Below, piece by piece: positions 1-8,200 of a stretch of DNA of 42,144 nt; positions within the stretch are counted from its first letter, which is position 1, and each line of letters opens with the position of its first letter. Source of the stretch: Segetibacter sp. (GTDB taxonomy: Bacteria; Bacteroidota; Bacteroidia; Chitinophagales; Chitinophagaceae); the NCBI GenBank assembly GCA_028288485.1, contig JAQBNO010000197.1, forward strand, positions 1-42,144. The letters are read 5' to 3'. The notes below the pieces were generated by a model. The model saw nothing but the letters and a program-made list of their open reading frames with translations. It had not been told where the DNA came from and did no database searches. The translations under genes and the position numbers were made by a program.

Positions 1-321
1 AGAGAAGAATCATAGCATTAGATGTGGGTACGTTATAAACTTTAGTGCGTTAAACAAGGTCAAGACCTTTTAGCAACAGAGGTAAGATCTACAAATGATC
101 TTAATCGTGAGAGTCTCCATTTTTACAACCAGTACTAATCACCAAAAAAATATATGACAACCACCTGTCTCGTCGTGTTCTTGGTAATCTTTTCGCGTTC
201 CTAAACAGGAGAACAATGCAAACAAAGAGTACCAAGAACACCTGTATTTATTAGCCGGCTATTTATAGTGACGCAACAACCTGGAAAGAAAGTGTTTAAA
301 CAGGCTGTTTTGAAATTGAAC
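1..321. other. left-edge intergenic DNA with an interrupted inverted repeat
   Basis: I see no convincing gene here. The notable structure is an inverted repeat: GTGTTCTTGGTA at 175-186 and its exact complement at 230-241. Five more pairs follow after one mismatch, giving 18-base arms (175-192 and 224-241) around a loop of about 31 bases. The heptamer CACCTGT occurs beside each arm (162-168 and 239-245) in direct orientation. No T-run follows, so a terminator is unlikely. A transcription-factor site or a small mobile-element remnant is possible. Confidence 0.45.
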
Positions 322-1308
322 TTATCTCATTTTAATCCGTAGCACCATCATATCGGCTGTTAGATACAACGTTTTTTCGTCGGGCGACAATGCACAGTTG
401 GAAACTAGCTGGCTGATCTTAATTTTGCCCAAAAGCTTACCATTTTTATTAAAGATCCACACACCTCCTGGGCCGGTTGCAAAAACGTTTCCCTTGCTAT
501 CGATCTTTAAGCCATCCGGCAAACCTTTTTCCAGCTTCGATGCTGCAGATGCATCATAAAACACCCGGCCATTTACCAGTGAATCTCCAGTGCCAAAATC
601 AAAAGCATACCAAACAGGTCTTGTAGAATCAGAATTTGCAACAATCAATGTTTTTTCGCCTGGTGTAAATGCAATTCCATTAGGCCGGGTTATTGAATCC
701 GTTAATAAAACTACTTCTCCTGAAGCATTTACTTTGTATACACCCTGGAAAGGTAATTCCTTCAACGGGTCATCCATATTCTTTTCGAGCCCATATGGAG
801 GGTCAGTAAAAAACAGGTCGCCATTGCTGCGGAACACCGCATCGTTGGGGCTGTTGAATTTCTTTGACTGGTAATTATTTGCGATGCTTTTATACACCGC
901 TTTTGGAGCATCAAGCGATGCCTCCATTATGGCCACCTGCCGGTTGCCGTGTTGGCACAATACCAGCCGGCCCTCTTTATCCAGCAACAGACCATTAGAA
1001 CCCGTTTCCCCACCCCGTGCAACAGAACCTGTATAACCAGAAGAATCGAGAAAAACCTCTTTGCCTTTTGCTTCTGTCCACTTATAAACAGTGTTCGCAG
1101 GAACATCGGAGAACAGTAACATCTTGCTCCTTTCAATCCAAAGCGGGCCTTCGCTCCAGGTAAAGCCTTCGGCAAGGGTATCTATTGAAGCTTTTACATC
1201 AATGATTGAATCGAGCGCAGGATCAAGACGTTCAATATTGCCGGCTTGCTCTTTAGGCGTACAGCAAAAGAAAAGGCACAGGAGAGAAAACAAAAGAATT
1301 ACTTTCAT
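322..1308 (-). CDS. SMP-30/gluconolactonase-like lipoprotein
   Basis: A 328-residue protein of the SMP-30/gluconolactonase/LRE beta-propeller family, which hydrolyses sugar lactones with a bound divalent metal. The N-terminus is a short hydrophobic segment ending in two cysteines (C15, C16) followed by TPKEQ, which looks like an atypical lipobox, so the protein is probably a membrane-anchored periplasmic lipoprotein. Family-like stretches include FTWSEGPLW (about 49-57), SPNDAVFRSNGDLFFTDPPYG (about 153-173, with the Asn/Asp expected at the metal site), RPNGIAFTPGEKTLIVANS and LPDGLKIDSKGNVF. Length fits the family. It is divergent from the PQQ-type sugar dehydrogenase at 1626, which suggests the pair oxidises a sugar and then opens the lactone; the substrate cannot be read from sequence. 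Confidence 0.88.
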   Translation of the reverse strand: MKVILLFSLLCLFFCCTPKEQAGNIERLDPALDSIIDVKASIDTLAEGFTWSEGPLWIERSKMLLFSDVPANTVYKWTEAKGKEVFLDSSGYTGSVARGGETGSNGLLLDKEGRLVLCQHGNRQVAIMEASLDAPKAVYKSIANNYQSKKFNSPNDAVFRSNGDLFFTDPPYGLEKNMDDPLKELPFQGVYKVNASGEVVLLTDSITRPNGIAFTPGEKTLIVANSDSTRPVWYAFDFGTGDSLVNGRVFYDASAASKLEKGLPDGLKIDSKGNVFATGPGGVWIFNKNGKLLGKIKISQLVSNCALSPDEKTLYLTADMMVLRIKMR

Positions 1309-1598
1309 ACTATTACAGTTGAATTTTGGTTTACGAATTTTCTATTTGATACGATCTCTACAACACCTGTCCAAATTACGGGCTACCCCTTCAAGTCCAA
1401 CACTTTCCGGGTAAATCGATTACTGAATTTCCCTTATTCCTGGTTTAGTTAAACGTCAGCTTTTAGTGCAGCTTTAGCATCGGAATTATTCGTTTCCGGG
1501 AAACAGGTTTCAAAGTAAGTTTAATAGTAGCAATGTAGTTCACATGGTGCAAATTGATGCAGGAATTATTTTTCACCTGCTAATTCATTTCTCCTTGC

Positions 1599-1606
1599 TA
1601 CTTTTG
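1599..1606 (+). promoter_or_regulatory. candidate Bacteroidota promoter -7 element
   Basis: TACTTTTG matches the Bacteroidota -7 consensus TAnnTTTG exactly and lies 20 bases before the ATG of the dehydrogenase gene, which would give a very short leader. I see no clear -33 TTTG at the expected spacing, so this is tentative. The rest of the 1309-1625 divergent intergenic region shows nothing else I can name. Confidence 0.4.
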
Positions 1607-1625
1607 CCGCTCACTTATATGCCGT

Positions 1626-2867
1626 ATGAAAAAAATAATTGTCAATTCAACCCTTTTCTTTGCGTCTTTTAGCTTGGCACCATTTACAATTGCACAAACT
1701 GTAAATACAACAAATAATTCTCCTGTAAACAATACCATCCAGGTTCCTTCAGGGTTTTCTACCACGATTGTTGCAGAAGGTGTCGGCAACCCACGACATC
1801 TTGCGGTTAACAAACAAGGCGGTGTATATGTAAAACTTTCGAAATTAAAAGACGGAAAAGGAATTCTTTATTTAAAAGATACAAACGGCGACGGCAAGCT
1901 TGAACTTCAAAATGCTTTCGGGGACTATCCCGGCACCGGCATCTATATAAAAAACAACTACCTGTACGCTTCCTCCAATGATGACGTGTATCGATATAAG
2001 CTTGATAATAAAGGAGAGGTCATTAAGTCGAATGAGCCTGAAAAGATCGTGGCCGGACTCGTAAACAGGAACAGGGATAATTCAAAATCACTCGTAGTTG
2101 ACGACAAAGATAATGTGTACGTAAATATTGGTTCTTACCTCAGTTCCTGCCTGGTTAATCCCAATTCAAAACAGGCTCCTAACCCGTGCCCTATGCTTGA
2201 TTCTGTCGGCGGTATCTGGCAATTTAAAACCAATAAGCTGAACCAACAGTATAAAGACGGAGTTCGCTACGCGACAGGTTTTAAAAATACTGTCGGACTT
2301 GACTGGAACAGTAAAACCCGATCTTTATTTCTTATGCATCATGGGCGCGACCAGTTAAACGAGCTCTTCCCGGCGATATTTACAAAAGAGCAAGCGGCTC
2401 TTTTACCGGCGGAAGCGATGTATGAAGTAAAAAAAGGTGACGACGGCGGCTGGCCATATATCTACTACGACCACTTTCAAAACAAAAAAATCGTGATGCC
2501 GGAATATGGTGGAGATGGCAAAAAGACAGGCGCAGAAAACGCTATTGATCCGATAGTCGCTTTCCCCGCTCACCTCGCACCGAACGGACTATTATTTTAC
2601 ACAGGCAACAAGTTTCCGGAAAAGTATAAAAATGGCGCTTTCGTTGCCTTTCACGCAAAATCAGCGGAATTGCAAAAAGGGTACTTCGTAGCTTTTGTTC
2701 CTTTTAAGAACGGCAAGCCTTCCGGTAAGTGGGAGATCTTCGCGGAGAACTTTGCAGCTGGCACCGATGTGCATAAACCTTGTGGTTTAGCTATGGCTAA
2801 TGATGGTTCCATATATGTTACTGATGATGCAAAGGGAAATATTTATCGTATCCAATATGACCAGTAA
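1626..2867 (+). CDS. PQQ-type glucose/sorbosone dehydrogenase family protein
   Basis: A 413-residue exported protein of the soluble glucose/L-sorbosone dehydrogenase family, six-bladed beta-propellers that oxidise aldoses with PQQ in the periplasm. Residues 1-23 form a signal peptide (ending TIAQ). The mature part opens with VPSGFSTTIVAEGVGNPRHL, the usual blade-1 pattern, followed by TGFKNTVGLDWNSKTRSLF and HHGRDQLNEL (about residues 218-246), the GDDGGWPY motif (about 271-278), SLVVDDKDNVYVNIG, and AHLAPNGLLFYTGNKFPEKY near the C-terminal third. These are typical of sorbosone-dehydrogenase-like members. PQQ synthesis genes are not in this window, so cofactor use is inferred from the family. 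It is divergent from the SMP-30-like lactonase. Confidence 0.85.
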   Translation: MKKIIVNSTLFFASFSLAPFTIAQTVNTTNNSPVNNTIQVPSGFSTTIVAEGVGNPRHLAVNKQGGVYVKLSKLKDGKGILYLKDTNGDGKLELQNAFGDYPGTGIYIKNNYLYASSNDDVYRYKLDNKGEVIKSNEPEKIVAGLVNRNRDNSKSLVVDDKDNVYVNIGSYLSSCLVNPNSKQAPNPCPMLDSVGGIWQFKTNKLNQQYKDGVRYATGFKNTVGLDWNSKTRSLFLMHHGRDQLNELFPAIFTKEQAALLPAEAMYEVKKGDDGGWPYIYYDHFQNKKIVMPEYGGDGKKTGAENAIDPIVAFPAHLAPNGLLFYTGNKFPEKYKNGAFVAFHAKSAELQKGYFVAFVPFKNGKPSGKWEIFAENFAAGTDVHKPCGLAMANDGSIYVTDDAKGNIYRIQYDQ

Positions 2868-2997
2868 ATAGCGACGCTTTATTTCTTGCTATTCAACTTT
2901 TTAATAAGTTCAGAGATACCGGTTTCAAAAAATTGTCGATTGAATAACTGACTGTTTCTGGCCAACCATCTGGCGGATATTTTGCATGAGGTCGTTA

Positions 2998-3171
2998 TTA
3001 ACTTACTTCAATTAAGTTATCTCTTCCTTCATAAAGTACTTCTATGTTCCTGCCTTTGATCCTATAGGCAACATTACCTGAACCAAAACGATAAGGTGCA
3101 TAATATAACTGTGGTGCTCCGGTACAACAATGTTCAATAGATATTCTACTGCCGGGAAATAAAAAACAAAA
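2998..3171 (-). pseudogene. orphan 57-codon coding remnant or small gene with an unusual start
   Basis: Between the convergent dehydrogenase and SDR genes, the minus strand has an open frame of 57 codons between two stops. It reads like real protein: a stretch SRISIEHCCTGAPQLYYAP is followed by YRFGSGNVAYRIKGRN and ends IEVLYEGRDNLIEVS. The alternating hydrophobic pattern suggests beta-strands. There is no ATG, GTG or TTG in a sensible place, and an in-frame TAG closes the frame upstream. I take it as the C-terminal remnant of a small secreted or lipoprotein gene, possibly cut by the SDR gene end 22 bases upstream. I do not recognise the family. A genuine short gene with an unusual start cannot be excluded. 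Confidence 0.4.
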
Positions 3172-3192
3172 CTATAGAACAACGGCCGGTAA

Positions 3193-3981
3193 TCATAAAG
3201 TACCCGTTCTTCCCCCATCGACCGGCAGGTTGATTCCATTTATATAAGCAGCAGCCGGCGAACACAAAAATGCAACAGCCGCCCCAAACTCGTCGGGCTC
3301 CCCTACCCTTTTTGCAGGTATTGAAGCTACGGTTTTTTCAAGGATCTCTTCTTTGCTTATTCCCTGGTCGGAAGCCTGTTTGGTAAATAAATAATTGAGC
3401 CGGTCGGTATTGGTGAAACCAGGCAAAACATTATTAACTGTAATGCCGTAACTGCTTATTTCGTTCGCCAAAGTCTTGGCCCAATTGGCCACTGCCGCTC
3501 TAACCAGGTTAGAAATACCCAATCCATTAATGGGCTGTTTTACCGATGTGGAAACAATATTAACGATGCGGCCGAAACCCGCCTCCTTCATGCCAGGCAC
3601 CAGGAGTTGGGCAAGCAAATGACTGCTGATAACATGTGTGCGAAATGCCTTTTCCATTTCGGCAGCATCGGTGTCTATCATTGGACCGGCAGGCGGACCA
3701 CCGGCATTATTAACAAGTATATGAACGACCTTTCCTTTGGCCAGGTAACTTTTAACCGCCTTATCTACCTCTTCCGGTTGCGACAGGTCGATACACAGGT
3801 ACGAATGCTGCTGGCCCTTCGATTTATCTAATTGCTTCACGACGGATTGCAGTTTATCATCGCGGCGACTAATGGCAATTATGTTGGCTCCAAGCAAGGC
3901 AAGTTCGGTTGCACAAGCAAGTCCTAACCCTTGTGATGCACCACAAACAAAGGCGGTTTTATTAGAAAGATCGAGGTTCAT
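3193..3981 (-). CDS. SDR-family protein with an altered catalytic site
   Basis: A 262-residue Rossmann-fold protein of the short-chain dehydrogenase/reductase superfamily, resembling 3-oxoacyl-ACP reductases. The nucleotide-binding motif is CGASQGLG (13-20), a variant of TGxxxGxG. NNAG (91-94) and the terminal PVDGG stretch are present. The canonical serine falls at S144 (IVSTS), but the YxxxK active site is missing: at the expected spacing the sequence is S157-N-L-V-R161. A 'BKR-like' SDR subgroup with imperfect catalytic residues is known, and this fits it. It may bind a nucleotide and substrate without classical dehydrogenase chemistry, or use a different mechanism. It starts 2 bases after the cupin gene, so the two are almost certainly co-transcribed. 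Confidence 0.87.
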   Translation of the reverse strand: MNLDLSNKTAFVCGASQGLGLACATELALLGANIIAISRRDDKLQSVVKQLDKSKGQQHSYLCIDLSQPEEVDKAVKSYLAKGKVVHILVNNAGGPPAGPMIDTDAAEMEKAFRTHVISSHLLAQLLVPGMKEAGFGRIVNIVSTSVKQPINGLGISNLVRAAVANWAKTLANEISSYGITVNNVLPGFTNTDRLNYLFTKQASDQGISKEEILEKTVASIPAKRVGEPDEFGAAVAFLCSPAAAYINGINLPVDGGRTGTL

Positions 3982-3983
3982 AA

Positions 3984-4307
3984 TTAAAATTTATAATCTT
4001 CCCTTTCCGGGGTAAATACGTCTAAAAGCTCGCAGGCGGTAAGAGCCCGGCCTCCATGTTTTGCAAAAGGAGGAATAACTGCAACCGTGCCCGGTTCAAG
4101 TAACGTCATTTCCCCGTTAACCGTCAGCTCGAACTGGCCCTTGAGCACGTGGGCCACCTGTTCGTGCAAGTGAGAATGTTCGGGCATCACGGCGTCTTCA
4201 TCCACTGTCCAATACATAAAGGTCATGGTACCTGTATGTATCGTTCTTCCCCTGTACCCGGGAATCACTTCTTTTTCGTTCAGCGTTTCTATATCTACAA
4301 AAGGCAT
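3984..4307 (-). CDS. small cupin-domain protein
   Basis: A 107-residue single-domain cupin. The first cupin motif is visible as PEHSHLHEQVAHVLKGQFEL (about 38-57: G/P-x5-HxH-x4-E-x6-G layout, with metal ligands H40, H42/H44 and E45 as candidates) and the second as PPFAKHGGRALTAC (about 80-93, one His). Such proteins bind a metal and act as small isomerases, dioxygenases or sensors; the substrate is not evident. Acidic residues are frequent and there is no signal peptide, so it is cytoplasmic. First gene of a two-gene operon with the SDR protein, which starts 2 bases downstream. A sugar or aromatic acid pathway is possible but not shown. Confidence 0.85.
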   Translation of the reverse strand: MPFVDIETLNEKEVIPGYRGRTIHTGTMTFMYWTVDEDAVMPEHSHLHEQVAHVLKGQFELTVNGEMTLLEPGTVAVIPPFAKHGGRALTACELLDVFTPEREDYKF

Positions 4308-4325
4308 AGACAGGATTTAAGGATG

Positions 4326-4357
4326 CAATTTACTTATATTCAATTTACCTCAATTTA
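4326..4357 (-). promoter_or_regulatory. three-copy CAATTTA cluster upstream of the cupin-SDR operon
   Basis: CAATTTA occurs at 4326-4332, 4341-4347 and 4351-4357, starting 18 bases upstream of the cupin start codon. Read on the gene's strand it is TAAATTG, close to but not matching the TAnnTTTG promoter element. The cluster could be promoter plus operator, or simply AT-rich DNA. Confidence 0.25.
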
Positions 4358-4398
4358 AAAGGCTGCCCGATTTGCAATTGGCAGTAAAACACTCCGAC

Positions 4399-4467
4399 AA
4401 ATTTCATTCTTTTTGGTAGCCGGCAGCAGTCCATAGATCCACTCCGGTTGTGTCACTCACTTTTACC
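4399..4467 (-). repeat. dispersed repeat family 1, copy 1
   Basis: On the minus strand this copy carries AAGTGAGTGACACAAC followed by a diverged section and then ATGGACTGCTGCCGGCTACC and an A-run, matching the order of elements in the copies at 4801, 24741 and 34679. It is inverted relative to copy 2, about 330 bases away. Confidence 0.6.
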
Positions 4468-4514
4468 GCATCTTTTCATAGCGGCAGTTAAGACGTTAAA
4501 AGATGATGGGCAAA

Positions 4515-4559
4515 GGTGAATGGTGAATCAATCGTGAATGGTGAATGGTGAAGGGTGAA
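4515..4559. repeat. degenerate GGTGAAT heptamer tandem array
   Basis: About five imperfect units of GGTGAAT/GGTGAAG in head-to-tail order with one interruption (ATCAATC). A similar array lies at 41475-41530. Short-period arrays of this kind expand by slippage. Confidence 0.7.
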
Positions 4560-4800
4560 CAGGGTTATTTATCGATGGGTCTTATTGCCCGAAAGGAGCA
4601 AAATGCGGGTAGAAACAACGGAATGAAGCGTGCCGTAGGTACTCAACTTTTGCTTGGCAGGTACGGGGCCGATTTTTCCCCTCGTCATTCTTCTACCGAC
4701 CTTGAACCTCTATTAGGTTATAAACCGCCGTTAACTACCATTAAATGGTAAAGGTGCAAGGGTGAGTTGTTAGACCATATTACCTGGAAGGGCGTTCTAT

Positions 4801-4889
4801 TTGTTGAATAGAAAACAACCGTACAAGTGAGTGACACAACGATGAATCATAGAATTGGCACTGTTGGTGCCAAAAGAAAAATCTGCTAA
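4801..4889 (+). repeat. dispersed repeat family 1, copy 2, with short ORF
   Basis: The core GTGAGTGACACAACGATG is at 4827-4844 and is identical to copy 3. Similarity continues on both sides: TTGTTGAATAGAAAACAA before the core and ATAGAATT then an A-rich tail after it. The ATG of the core (4842) opens a 15-codon frame ending at 4889 that begins MNHRIG. Confidence 0.7.
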
Positions 4890-4970
4890 GTAAACGACGT
4901 TGATTATTTAAAGGGCTACACAATCCGGAGCTATCATCTCCCGCTTTTCGCAATAATAATGCTAACACAT

Positions 4971-5012
4971 AAAAAAGTAGCAGGGAGGAAAAGTTTTCCC
5001 CTCACTGCTACT
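4971..5012 (-). terminator. terminator of the giant adhesin gene
   Basis: AGTAGCAG (4976-4983) pairs exactly with CTGCTACT (5005-5012). The inner GGAGGAAAA/TTTTCCCCTC section pairs imperfectly, closing a long hairpin. On the minus strand the stem is followed directly by six T residues (complement of 4971-4976). It lies 33 bases past the stop codon of the giant gene, as expected for a factor-independent terminator. Confidence 0.85.
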
Positions 5013-5044
5013 TTCAAAATTCATACTGCCGATTCTGTCTTCCT

Positions 5045-5299
5045 TTACTCTTTGATTATTTTTTCTACAAAAGCTTTTTCATTTACAGTAATTTTTATCA
5101 TATAGAAACCTTTTAACCACCTGCTTACTTCGGTGAATTTGAAGGAGTTTTCCCCTTTTTCCAATTGAAGCGGTTTTTCAAACATCAGCCTTCCCGTAGC
5201 ATCGTAGAAAGAAACATTTGCAGACTGCCTGGTAACAGAAGAAACGTTAAGCATTAATACTTTGTTTACAGGATTTGGATAGACCTTCACTTTTAATGA
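5045..5299 (-). other. T9SS type A C-terminal sorting domain of the giant protein
   Basis: About the last 85 residues contain VYPNPVNKVLMLN (from residue 6249), ATGRLMFEK, and a final GFYMIKITV-VEKIIKE pattern. This is the usual order of the type A Por secretion sorting domain, which directs periplasmic cargo through the T9SS and is normally cleaved at the cell surface. It predicts that the organism has a complete T9SS elsewhere in the genome. Confidence 0.9.
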
Positions 5300-8200
5300 G
5301 TCCTTAGAACCAGTATTAAAGGAGATGACATTCGAAGAGAAGATCTCGCCGTTTTTATTTACCTGCTGAATAAGATAGAAAACCTGGTCGTTTTTATAGT
5401 TTGTAAGGTCATCGATAAAATTGTAAACCGAAGAAACGCCATTTTTAGATCTCACTTCTGCTATTGGCTCAAGCGATCCTGACTCGTTACTTCTTACAAC
5501 TACGTAATGGTCGATTTCCTGCTCGTTTTCTACTTTCCACACTAACTGGGCCAAGTGCCGAACCAATGTTCCGGAGAAGCTTAAGATTCTGATTGGTAAG
5601 ATATTACTGCTTCTCCAGTCACGGTCACCGGTTGCAACCGACTTAGTCAGACTGACAACTGAGCCAGATGGCAACGGGCCGTCAAAGTTCCCGTTAGGGC
5701 CCATATTGCTGTTAGACACGTTCTTGTAAAGATTGGGCAGTGCAGCGGTCCTGAGGGTAAAGCGGTCGAACTGGTCGAGCATTCCATCTTCATCTACATC
5801 GTTGGTATTTATATTCGCCTGTGTTAGGCCAAAGTCCTTCGATGCTTCATTAATATCGGGCGCTCCATCATTATCAGTATCCCTGTCGAGGTAATCAGGC
5901 AGGCCGTCTGCATCGTGATCATAAGGCGTAATTCCACCACCACCAAATGTGCCGGCCAAGAGATCATAAGCGTCAGTTAAACCGTCGCCGTCTGTATCTG
6001 TGTCGTAACCTACCATATAGCTACCGGTAGATTGACCTTCAATGTTGTCAGAAATACCATCATCGTCGCTATCTATATCCTCGAAATTCGCCGGGCCACG
6101 ACCGTCACTATTCAGCAATTTAAAATTAACCAGCGCTTGTACTGATAACGCCCAGCCGTTTGTTGCCGCACCACTTACACCTCCATTATCAACTGATACT
6201 GTAGCTGGATAACCGGCTTCTACGGCATCTGTTATTCCGTCGCCGTCGCTTTCAATATCGAGGAAGTCCGGTTTACCATCCTTATCCATGTCACTCGGCA
6301 GTAATCCTTCGTCCCCATATTCATTGTCATTCAGGTCAGCAGATGAAAGTATACCGTCACCGTCGTTATCTGTTCCATCTACTACACCGTCGTTATTGGT
6401 ATCAATAGCTCTATTATCCCCCGATTCCCTGAAATCCGGAATACCGTCATTATCTCCGTCCAGATCTATTGCATTCAAAATACCATCCTCGTCGAAGTCG
6501 AAGAAATCGTTGTACCCGTCATTGTTCAAATCTTTCCAAACCAGTTCCTTATAAGGATAGCCATAAAGGTTGGTGCCTATAGGTATGGGACATCCGGGTG
6601 AACTGTCGACGTAATTAAGTATCCCGTCTCTATCACAATCTTTAAAAGGCTCGTAACCATTATTTTCGACTATGTTAGGGATACCGTCATTGTCTTCGTC
6701 GAGATCTTCTGCGAAACCGGCGTCTATTTTAAGGTTAAGCTCGCCTATTCCGACTGTAACGGTTAGATTACCGGTAGCAGGGTTTGGATCGCTGTCTATA
6801 GCAGCATCGCTACCCTGGGTCGCCTTCCTGGGAATGTAAAGTATAAGCTTTGGTGCTCCCGGAACAGATGGCGTGGTAAAGTGCATCGTGTAAGTACCAG
6901 GTGTAAGTGATTCAAAAATGTAATGACCATCAACATCTGTTGTAGTGGTTATAGTATCTGTGGGGCTGAATAGAGATACAGTGGCGCCCTCTATACCCCT
7001 TTCTCCCGCATCCTGTATTCCATTACCGTTGTTGTCGAGCCATACAAAATCGCCAATTGAAGCTGATCCTTTTAAGCCAAAGTCGACTGTGTTATTAATA
7101 GCACTTAAGGTAATGATGGAATTTGTACGAATTTCATTTCCAATTACATTCACACCATTGTTATCATCATCCGTATAATTATTTGCATCAACGCTGGTAG
7201 CATTAGTTGCACCAGGTTCATAACCCAAAGGCATTTGCATACCCACGATATAATTTCCTGATTTCAAACCCGTGAACATGTAGCTGCCACTGGCGTTTGT
7301 GGTCGTGCTTATTATTGGCGTACCATCGGCAACATTGTCGGCATTGTCGTCGGCATATAAATGCACGCTAACACCGCTGATCCCTGTTTCTGCTGCATCT
7401 TTCTCACCGTTGTTGTTTACGTCGAACCAAACAACGTTACCTATTGTAAATGGCCTATAATAACCGGCGTCAATATCATTTGTAAACTCATTGGTATTAA
7501 GGTACAATGAAACTTTACCGTTAATAGGGTCACTATCTTTTGCTCTGTCGGCGCCCAGCAACGATTCGGTCACAAAATAACCGGAAGGAGTAGTGAACGA
7601 AATGGTATAGTCACCGGCAATAAGTCCTTTAAAAGTATAAGAACCCGCGCTGGTAGTGTTAACAGCCGTAGTTCCACCAAACTCTGAAGTGAGGGTAACC
7701 TTAACTCCACCCACACCAACTTCAGTATCATCCTGTATTCCATTACCATTTGCATCGTTAAAAACAAAGTCACCAATGGAACCGGTACCTATTAAACCTA
7801 TATCAACTGTATTATTACTACCACTCATGGTAATATGATTGGTCAGAACTTCTCCCCCGTTTATTTTAACGCCATTGTTATCGTTATCGGAATTGTTATC
7901 GGGTATGTTGCTGGTTGCTGCGGCAGGTCCGAAAGCATAACCAGGAGGAACAACAACACTAACAATATAATTTCCTGAAACTAACCGGGTAAACTGGTAG
8001 TTGCCACCAGCGTCTGTTGTTGTAGATGCTATAGGTCCTCCATCAGCTATATCATCACCATTGTTGTCGGTGTAGAGGTTAACGGTAGCTGAAACAATCG
8101 GAGGTTCATTTAACTCTTTTAATCCATTGTTGTTAAAGTCGTACCATATTGCATTTCCTAACGTAAATGGTATATAATAACCTGCGTCAACGTCGGTTTT

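Larger units (their letters stand above)
4308..5044. other. repeat-rich intergenic region without a confident gene
   Basis: This 737-base gap between the cupin operon and the end of the giant gene holds two inverted copies of a dispersed repeat (about 4399-4467 and 4801-4889), a GGTGAAT heptamer array (4515-4559), a TGCCGTAGGTAC segment near 4630 and a terminator hairpin (4971-5012). The open frame at 4545-4751 begins inside the heptamer repeat and runs through repeat DNA, so I do not call it a gene. Confidence 0.6.

Noticed and set aside
3042-3239. 65-codon minus-strand frame overlapping the SDR end
   Set aside because: It overlaps the SDR gene in another frame, and the more protein-like frame in this gap is 2998-3171.
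4545-4751. 68-codon plus-strand frame
   Set aside because: It begins within the GGTGAAT array and continues through repeat-like DNA.
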